NCBI GenBank assembly: GCA_037128705.1
Contig: JBAXVX010000059.1
Coordinates: 1-10,596, forward strand
Length of the DNA: 10,596 bases
From: CAIVAT01 sp037128705
GTDB lineage: Bacteria; Bacteroidota; Bacteroidia; Bacteroidales; FEN-979
Reading direction: 5' to 3'
Shown here piece by piece: positions 1-5,309 of this stretch. How positions within the stretch are numbered: position 1 is the stretch's first letter; the number at the start of each line of letters is the position of its first letter. The notes beneath the pieces were generated by a model, which saw nothing but the letters and a program-made list of their open reading frames with translations, was not told the DNA's origin and did not search any database. Position numbers and translations under genes: made by a program.

Positions 1-410
1 CTACCCTGCTCTTATTGAAGCATGGGTACAAATGGATTCAATATGTCAGTTTTGAACATGAAATTGAAAACAGGAAATCAGAATATTACCGGGTTTTGAG
101 AGGTTGTCAGGCCCAGCGTCCAAATGAAAATGTAACAGACTGGGTGATTTTCTTTTTTGAAGCATTAAGGAACATTCAGAAACATTTAATGCAAAAACTG
201 GAAGTAAGAGGTATTGAAAATCAGCTTTCACCCCGGGAAAAGGCGATAATGACCTTCATTGGGAATTACCCCGGGTGTAAATCCGGTGATATTGCCAGAA
301 AACTTGGAATTCCTGCACCAACTGTAAAAAGGATTCTCCCTGATTTGATTGCGAAAAAACTGATCGAAAAACATAGTACCGGGCCGGGAACAAATTATTC
401 CACTGAATAA
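1..410 (+). CDS. Fic family protein, C-terminal part (5' end outside window)
   Basis: This is the 3' portion of a gene that begins before the window. The frame is open from base 3 and reads TLLLLKHGYKWIQYVSFEHEIE, then a segment with EYYRVLRGCQ and WVIFFFEALRNI. That is the pattern that follows the HPFxxGNGR motif in Fic domains; the motif itself would lie just upstream. The last 60 or so residues (LSPREKAIMTFIGNYPG, then SGDIARKLGIPAPTVKRILPDLIAKKLIEK) form a winged helix-turn-helix, a common C-terminal partner in Fic proteins. Fic enzymes transfer AMP or another nucleotide moiety from a nucleotide cofactor to hydroxyl side chains of target proteins; the target here is unknown. Stop is TAA at 408-410, directly before a terminator. 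The TTG at 15 could be called as a start but lies inside the domain, so I treat the gene as truncated by the window edge. Confidence 0.85.
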   Translation, partial: TLLLLKHGYKWIQYVSFEHEIENRKSEYYRVLRGCQAQRPNENVTDWVIFFFEALRNIQKHLMQKLEVRGIENQLSPREKAIMTFIGNYPGCKSGDIARKLGIPAPTVKRILPDLIAKKLIEKHSTGPGTNYSTE

Positions 411-414
411 AAAC

Positions 415-451
415 AAAAACTCCCCACCGGTTTAAGTGAGGAGTTTTTTTT
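415..451. terminator. Bidirectional Rho-independent terminator
   Basis: ACTCCCCAC (419-427) pairs with GTGAGGAGT (436-444) around an 8-nt loop, flanked by A-rich sequence on the left and eight T residues (444-451) on the right. Read rightward the stem has one C/A mismatch. Read leftward the same position is a G-U wobble, so the hairpin is better in that direction. It can end the Fic transcript (+) and the tRNA/glycosyltransferase transcript (-). Confidence 0.8.
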
Positions 452-454
452 GTG

Positions 455-528
455 TAGCGGGATCGAGAGTTGAACTCGAGACCTCCGGGTTATGAATCCG
501 ACGCTCTAACCATCTGAGCTACCCCGCC
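455..528 (-). tRNA. tRNA-Met(CAU), probably elongator
   Basis: The reverse strand folds as a full cloverleaf: acceptor GGCGGGG/TCCCGCT with G-U at both ends of the stem, D arm GCTC/GAGC, anticodon loop TTCATAA with CAU read at 494-492, and T arm TCGAG/CTCGA with loop TTCAACT. The discriminator is A, and CCA is not encoded (CACA follows). The first pair is G1-U72, not the C1/A72 mismatch of bacterial initiators, and the three G-C pairs of initiator anticodon stems are incomplete. An elongator Met tRNA is therefore more likely than fMet. A CAU tRNA could also be the Ile species that is modified to lysidine, which sequence inspection cannot fully exclude. The anticodon stem has an A31/C39 mismatch next to the loop. 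Confidence 0.93.
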
Positions 529-542
529 TGAATTTGAGGGTG

Positions 543-572
543 CAAAGATAGAATTATTTTCCCTCTCCCAAA
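543..572 (-). promoter_or_regulatory. Promoter of tRNA-Met
   Basis: On the reverse strand TATCTTTG (550-543) matches the Bacteroidota -7 consensus TAnnTTTG, and TTTG (572-569) lies 18 nt upstream as the -33 box; the usual spacer is about 19-21. Transcription would start a few bases before the mature tRNA 5' end at 528. The promoter sits wholly between the GT4 stop codon and the tRNA. Confidence 0.7.
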
Positions 573-579
573 ACCAAAT

Positions 580-1692
580 TTATCCTTTTGAATTAAAAAA
601 TTCCTGATAGATCGCGATCATCCGCTCCACATTTTCATTCCAGTTGTACATTTTATTTACCCGCTCCCGGCCTTTTCTGCCCATTTCTGTTCGCAATTCT
701 TTACTGAAAAGAAGCGTTTCAAACGATTCCATGCTTTTTTCAATATCTTTTGGCGGGACCAGCAACCCGGTCACGCCATCCTCAACCACCTCCTTGAGCC
801 CCCCGATGTTCGTCACAACGACCGGTAACTCACAGGCCGATGCCTCGATCACAGCAACTCCGAAACTTTCACTGTCACTGATGGATAATGCAGCATAGAT
901 ATCAAAATTATTCAGATAGGAGGGAACCTCCTCATGAGCAACCATTCCAAGGAAAACAACCTGGTTTTCAATCCCCAGGGCACGGGTCTGTTCCTTAAGT
1001 TGTCCTTCCAGGCTCCCGCCCCCCACGATATGCAGGAACATGGTCAGTTCCGGATATTTCAGACACAATTTGGCGAAAATACCAATCAGGTATTCAATGC
1101 CATATTTAACTTCCATGGATTTAATGGTCCCGATGACGATGGAATCAGATGAATGAGATTGTCTTACCTGGAATGGCTTAAAAAGGTTCAGGTCAACTCC
1201 GAAAGGAGTTATCTCGATTTCTTTACCGGTGTACTTCTTAGTCTCCTGAGCCATCACATGGCTGGTTGAAAGGATCCGGTCGGCCTTTTTAAGGTTGTAT
1301 CTGATCAGAAACCTGGCCAGGGATGAACTGTTGGGAAAATCAAAAATATCGCTTCCCCATACCGAGAGGAGATAGGGGTGGAATCCGCTCAGGCTTCCCA
1401 GTAAACCGTAACTGGAGGCATAGTGTGCATGAACTATGTCAGGCGCGAAGTTTTGAATACATCTTTTAAGGGAGGGAAGCACAGTGAGATACCTGAGCTT
1501 TTGCAATAATCCCACCGAGGAAAGATCCCTGCTCAAACCGGGATGGAATAGCTGAATGCCCTGAAGTTCAGGACGGGCGCTGTTCAAATTGTTCAGGCTG
1601 AAAACGCCAACTTCAATGCCCCTGCTTTTCAGGGCTGTCGTCCACTTTTGCGTGTGGATGGAATTGATATCGGCCAACAACAGGATCCTCAA
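580..1692 (-). CDS. Glycosyltransferase family 4 protein
   Basis: A 370-residue GT-B fold transferase that would move a sugar from a nucleotide-sugar donor to a growing surface glycan on the cytoplasmic side of the membrane, with retention of configuration. The N-terminal acceptor half starts RILLLADINSIHTQKW and carries DIVHAHYASSYG (85-96) and a WGSD segment (112-115). The linker shows ITPFGVDLNLF (161-171), the usual GT4 position. The donor half carries the EX7E motif, E275 and E283 in ESFGVAVIEA, followed by a G-rich stretch (GGLKEVVEDGVTGLLVPP). Length is normal for GT4. The start is a TTG at 1692, because a TAG in the same frame lies one codon upstream and the domain begins immediately after it. 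No Shine-Dalgarno is visible. The gene is last of the flippase-GT2-GT4 run and may read through into the tRNA. Donor and acceptor sugars cannot be assigned. Confidence 0.93.
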   Translation of the reverse strand: MRILLLADINSIHTQKWTTALKSRGIEVGVFSLNNLNSARPELQGIQLFHPGLSRDLSSVGLLQKLRYLTVLPSLKRCIQNFAPDIVHAHYASSYGLLGSLSGFHPYLLSVWGSDIFDFPNSSSLARFLIRYNLKKADRILSTSHVMAQETKKYTGKEIEITPFGVDLNLFKPFQVRQSHSSDSIVIGTIKSMEVKYGIEYLIGIFAKLCLKYPELTMFLHIVGGGSLEGQLKEQTRALGIENQVVFLGMVAHEEVPSYLNNFDIYAALSISDSESFGVAVIEASACELPVVVTNIGGLKEVVEDGVTGLLVPPKDIEKSMESFETLLFSKELRTEMGRKGRERVNKMYNWNENVERMIAIYQEFFNSKG

Positions 1693-1695
1693 GGA

Positions 1696-2541
1696 CTATT
1701 TTTTTATTAAGGTATGGATAAAGGTTTTGAAATATAGAGAAAATGACCCGGGCTCATTGAACAGGATGTACAGCAACTGGATGGGACGGATTAAAATGTA
1801 CTCCCAGCCTGCGTTGTACTTATAGAAATATTTCTTGAAGGATTTTTCGATGATGCGTGCACGATCGGTTTCATTCCACACCATCCTGGTGACTCCCTGG
1901 CCGATGTGGATGAGCCTGGTGTCGGTATAAAAGACAGGGATACCCTTTTTGTAGGCAGTATAGAAAAAATCAAGGTCCTCAACATACATGAAATACTCTT
2001 CGGGCCACCCGCCCATTTTCCGAAAGGCATCCGTTTCAATCAGGATACTGGCTCCAAGGTTCCAGTAGGCCGCTTTGGACGATCCGATAACAAACCTGGC
2101 CATGTTTCCGATCCTTGGAATCAGGTGCCTGTTTTTCTGAAGATGACCGTCGGGATCTGTTAAACTTGTTACATGGATCGATGGAATCGGGTTTTTCAGG
2201 ATCTTGTGATAGTCATCGGCCAGCCGGTGATTGACAATGATATCCGGGTTGAGAAAGTGAAGAAATTTTCCTTTTGCCTCCCTGGCTGCAAGATTATTTG
2301 CTTTGGCAAACCCCAGATTGTCCGACCCCCTGATGATCTTTAAGTTTTCATGATCCCTGGCAGGATCCTCAAGATGGTTCAGCGACCCATCACCGGATGC
2401 ATTATCGTACACGATGATTTCAAACCGGGCGTTCAGTTCCCGGTACAAGCTTTCGATGCAGTTTTTCAGCAATATCCCCGAATTGTAGTTTACGATGATA
2501 ACACTGATATCGATGCCGGTTTTCCGCTGTTCGTCAGTCAT
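1696..2541 (-). CDS. Glycosyltransferase family 2 protein (rhamnosyltransferase-like)
   Basis: A 281-residue GT-A fold transferase, likely cytoplasmic or membrane-associated, inverting. Visible motifs are ISVIIVNYNSG (12-22), the nucleotide-binding IVYDNASGDGS (43-53), NLGFAKANN (75-83), the metal-binding position as LNPD (97-100), a GG-W-EEYFMYVEDLDF segment (177-192) with the acidic EDLD, and a histidine-rich downstream strand (LIHIGQG). This order is typical of WbbL-like transferases that add rhamnose or similar sugars to O-antigen or other surface glycans; the exact sugar is inference. The C-terminal 40 residues are aromatic and basic and may lie on the membrane. The gene starts 6 nt after the flippase stop, behind a run of A residues rather than a Shine-Dalgarno. 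It ends in TAG just before the GT4 start, in the same frame. Confidence 0.92.
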   Translation of the reverse strand: MTDEQRKTGIDISVIIVNYNSGILLKNCIESLYRELNARFEIIVYDNASGDGSLNHLEDPARDHENLKIIRGSDNLGFAKANNLAAREAKGKFLHFLNPDIIVNHRLADDYHKILKNPIPSIHVTSLTDPDGHLQKNRHLIPRIGNMARFVIGSSKAAYWNLGASILIETDAFRKMGGWPEEYFMYVEDLDFFYTAYKKGIPVFYTDTRLIHIGQGVTRMVWNETDRARIIEKSFKKYFYKYNAGWEYILIRPIQLLYILFNEPGSFSLYFKTFIHTLIKK

Positions 2542-2547
2542 TTTTTT

Positions 2548-3840
2548 TTATTTGGAAACAGATTGAACATGACTGGCTTTTTTAACCGAGGAGAGGATCC
2601 ACCAGATAACGCCGATGGAATAACAACTCAGCAGGGAAGATAACAGGATGAAACTGCTGGTGTAATTTTTTAAAACAAAGCCGCCCAGCGAAACGGCAAT
2701 GATCATGAATGCTGCGCCAATCATGGAAACGAAAAACATTTGCCTTGCTTTCCCTATGATGAGCGGAGTCTGTGAAATGGAGTACCTGATGAAGTCGAAG
2801 AAGAACCAGGGGGCCAGGATGCGGGCAATTTCGCCGGACTCGCGCCATGCCGAACCAAAAATGAAACCGATCAGCCAGGGACCTGCGGTCAGCATCACGA
2901 CCAGTACCGGGAAAGCCACCATCACCGACATTTTGATCGTTTTCCCGAGTAACCCGGTAATGTTCCCTTCAGCGGCGAACCTTTCCGAGGCCTCCTTGTA
3001 ATAAACCTGGCAAAGGGAGGTCCCGATCAGCCACATGGGTGCCTGGAGCAGGCGCTGGGAAAGGGAATACCATCCGAGAACTTCAGATGAAAAAAATGCC
3101 TGCAAAAGAAAAACAATGCCGTACAACTGAACCAGTTCGATGAGCATCTGAGGCGTGTTTGCCAAAGGAAGATCTTTGTACTGTAAAGCCAACGCTTTAT
3201 GGCCCGACCGGTCGTAATGACCGAAATGACCATGATATCGCCTGATAATGACCAATACGAAAAGAAGATTGAACATCAGGAGTCCTGAAAAATTGCCGGC
3301 CAGCAAACCCCAAACCCCGATCCCCATGAACCCAAGGCCCAGGGTCACCAGGTTATTTCCGGCTGAGGTGAGTACTTTTGCCAGGGCCAGGGTTTTGTAT
3401 TCCTTTTGCCGGTTGAACCAATTCTGGAAGACATTCCCGGCAGCAACCAGCAACACCATCACCGGGATGACATACAGCCAGGATTTATAGGCCGGATCAA
3501 TCATGCCGGGTTTATGAAACCAGGCGTTGAAAATAAACACCCCTGCGGCGATCCCGAGGCACAGGAGGAACGCGATCCCAAGCGAAATGAATACGAGGTT
3601 GACCGCGTGTTTTTCCTCCCTGGGCAGCACAATGGCCATTTCGTACCGGAGGGTGGCAATCAGTCCAAAACCCCCTACAACGGAGATGATAAAGGTGAAA
3701 ATCCCAAAATCGGCAGGAGTATAGAGCCGGGTTATGACCGGAGAGATCAGGAAAGAGATGGCTTGTGCAATCGCAGTGCCTGCAACCAGTTTGAAGGAGT
3801 TTTTAATGAAATCGGATCTTTCCCGCAGAATTTTTATCAT
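2548..3840 (-). CDS. Polysaccharide/O-antigen flippase (Wzx-like, MOP superfamily)
   Basis: A 430-residue polytopic membrane protein with about 12 hydrophobic segments (roughly 16-35, 45-63, 82-107, 121-138, 160-178, 180-199, 236-250, 266-280, 303-327, 341-355, 367-390, 395-416). The N-terminus shows the family pattern: an amphipathic KNSFKLVAGTAIAQ, then SPVITRLYTPADFGIF, then LRYEMAIVLPREEKHAVNL. In this family the protein moves undecaprenyl-pyrophosphate-linked oligosaccharide from the inner to the outer face of the cytoplasmic membrane. Direct linkage to two glycosyltransferases supports that role. The substrate is not determinable. The gene lies 28 nt after the dehydrogenase and may share its transcript. 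A short CCCG/CGGG inverted repeat and an A-run occupy the gap, but that is not a terminator in this direction. Confidence 0.92.
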   Translation of the reverse strand: MIKILRERSDFIKNSFKLVAGTAIAQAISFLISPVITRLYTPADFGIFTFIISVVGGFGLIATLRYEMAIVLPREEKHAVNLVFISLGIAFLLCLGIAAGVFIFNAWFHKPGMIDPAYKSWLYVIPVMVLLVAAGNVFQNWFNRQKEYKTLALAKVLTSAGNNLVTLGLGFMGIGVWGLLAGNFSGLLMFNLLFVLVIIRRYHGHFGHYDRSGHKALALQYKDLPLANTPQMLIELVQLYGIVFLLQAFFSSEVLGWYSLSQRLLQAPMWLIGTSLCQVYYKEASERFAAEGNITGLLGKTIKMSVMVAFPVLVVMLTAGPWLIGFIFGSAWRESGEIARILAPWFFFDFIRYSISQTPLIIGKARQMFFVSMIGAAFMIIAVSLGGFVLKNYTSSFILLSSLLSCYSIGVIWWILSSVKKASHVQSVSK

Positions 3841-3868
3841 AGTTTTTTTTGCCCGTTAACAGCCGGGA

Positions 3869-5227
3869 TTATGCGATCCAAATCGTTTTGATGTTGACGA
3901 ATTCTTTGATGCCATAGGAAGCCAGTTCACGCCCGTACCCCGATTTTTTTATTCCTCCAAAGGGTAACCGGGGATCTGATTTGGTCATTCCATTGACAAA
4001 CATGGCCCCTGTGGTCACCTTCCTGGCTATCTCTTCCCCGCGTTTCAGGTCACGGGTCCATACGCACCCACCAAGTCCGAAATCGGAATCGTTGGCGACC
4101 TGAATGGCCTCCTGCCGGTTTTTCACGGTTATGATCGATACCACCGGGCCAAAGGTTTCCTGCGAATAGACAGCCATGCCTTTGCTTACCCGGGCTAGGA
4201 TGGTAGGCATAAAATAGCAACCAGGGCGTGATGGCCGGCACCCTCCTGTAACAAGCCTGGCACCGGCTTCAATGGATTGCTTTACCTGCCGCTCAATTTC
4301 ATCCACGAGGTCCGGTCGTGCCAGGGGACCCACCTGTGTCTCAGGATCCAAAGGGTCGCCCATGTGTAAGGCCTCAAATGCAATTTTCAAGGCCGATTCA
4401 AACCTTTCAGCAATAGCTTCTGTCACAATGAACCGTTTGGCGGCAATGCAGCTTTGTCCCTGGTTGAGCATTCGGGCCGTCACTGCTGTTTTAACAGCAG
4501 CTTCGAGATCTGCATCATCCAGTACAATGAATGGATCGGTTCCGCCCAGCTCGAGGACTGTTTTCTTCAGGTTTTTACCGGCAACGGAGGCCACTGAACT
4601 ACCGGCCGCTTCACTCCCTGTAAGCGTGATGGCCGAGATCAGCGGGTTTTCAATGACAGCCTGAACATCCGGTGATGGGATCATCAGGGTCCTGAAAAGG
4701 TTGTCAGGAAATCCGGCCTCAGCGAATATCTCTTCAAGGACCAGTGCACATCCGGGTACATTGGATGCATGTTTCAGCACCGCGGCATTCCCGGCCATGA
4801 GGGCGGGCGCGGCAAAGCGAAAAACCTGCCAGAATGGGAAATTCCAGGGCATCACTGCCAGTATGACTCCCATGGGCTGGAATGTGACGAAACTGCGGCT
4901 GGCGTCCGTGGCAATCTCTTCGTCCTTCAGTATTTCATATGCGTGATCGGCATAGTAATCGCAAACCCAGGCACATTTTTCAACCTCGGCCATCGATTCC
5001 TTTAAGAGTTTACCCATCTCACTGGTCATCAGGAGCGCAAAGTGCTCTTTCCTGGTACGCAATACCAGCGCAGCTTTTTTCATGACCACCGACCGGTTTT
5101 CAAAGGGGATGTCTTTCCATTTTTCCCAGGAAGTATGCACGTCTGCGATGATTTGTTCAACCTCCTGCCGGGTGTGCTCCCGGTATTCCCTGATTGGTTT
5201 TCCTGTCGTGGGATTAAAGCTTTTCAT
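3869..5227 (-). CDS. NAD(P)-dependent aldehyde dehydrogenase, succinate-semialdehyde dehydrogenase type
   Basis: A 452-residue soluble enzyme of the aldehyde dehydrogenase superfamily, oxidising an aldehyde to the acid with NAD(P). Motifs in order: PWNFP (127-131), LKHASNVP (151-158), TLTGSEAAG (201-209, the nucleotide-binding FTGS equivalent), general base E226 in VLELGGTDPF, nucleophile C260 in NQGQSCIAAKRF, QETFGPVV (356-363) and LPFGGIKKSGYGRE (421-434). The GQSCIAAKRF and GIKKSGYGREL wording is closest to the Sad/YneI type of succinate-semialdehyde dehydrogenase, but substrate is inference. I choose the ATG at 5227, not the longer frame from 5263: the family starts near FNPTTGK, and AAAGGA lies about 7 nt upstream. 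It follows uvrA by 66 nt with no clear promoter in the gap, so cotranscription with uvrA is possible though functionally unexplained. Confidence 0.93.
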   Translation of the reverse strand: MKSFNPTTGKPIREYREHTRQEVEQIIADVHTSWEKWKDIPFENRSVVMKKAALVLRTRKEHFALLMTSEMGKLLKESMAEVEKCAWVCDYYADHAYEILKDEEIATDASRSFVTFQPMGVILAVMPWNFPFWQVFRFAAPALMAGNAAVLKHASNVPGCALVLEEIFAEAGFPDNLFRTLMIPSPDVQAVIENPLISAITLTGSEAAGSSVASVAGKNLKKTVLELGGTDPFIVLDDADLEAAVKTAVTARMLNQGQSCIAAKRFIVTEAIAERFESALKIAFEALHMGDPLDPETQVGPLARPDLVDEIERQVKQSIEAGARLVTGGCRPSRPGCYFMPTILARVSKGMAVYSQETFGPVVSIITVKNRQEAIQVANDSDFGLGGCVWTRDLKRGEEIARKVTTGAMFVNGMTKSDPRLPFGGIKKSGYGRELASYGIKEFVNIKTIWIA

Positions 5228-5247
5228 AATAAATCCTTTTAAAATGC

Positions 5248-5267
5248 TTCCGTACCAATGCACGGAA
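5248..5267. other. Short perfect inverted repeat between uvrA and the dehydrogenase
   Basis: TTCCGT (5248-5253) and ACGGAA (5262-5267) form a 6-bp stem with an 8-nt loop. No good T-run follows on either strand, so I do not call it a terminator; it may be a processing or stabilising hairpin in a uvrA-dehydrogenase transcript. Confidence 0.4.
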
Positions 5268-5274
5268 AAACTTC

Positions 5275-5309
5275 GAAATTCGATATTCGCTGTTCAATAT
5301 TCGATATTC
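5275..5309. repeat. Degenerate heptamer tandem array overlapping the uvrA 3' end
   Basis: Five contiguous 7-nt units read on the + strand as GAAATTC, GATATTC, GCTGTTC, AATATTC, GATATTC, followed by a weaker AATTTCT. The consensus is GATATTC (GAATATC on the coding strand). The exact 11-mer ATTCGATATTC occurs at 5278-5288 and 5299-5309, three units apart. The array includes the uvrA stop codon (5294-5296), and its last two units encode the final residues of UvrA. Confidence 0.75.

Noticed and set aside
3843..3866. CCCG/CGGG inverted repeat next to a run of eight T residues as a terminator
   Set aside because: The T-run precedes the stem on the + strand and gives A residues after the stem on the transcribed strand, so it cannot act as an intrinsic terminator for the leftward genes; the stem is only 4 bp.
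3406..3891. 161-codon open frame on the + strand opposite the flippase
   Set aside because: Charged, repeat-free composition is the complement of hydrophobic membrane codons; no family features.
5228..5263. 12-residue N-terminal extension of the aldehyde dehydrogenase
   Set aside because: The start would fall in the hairpin region, whereas the ATG at 5227 has AAAGGA upstream and matches where the family begins.
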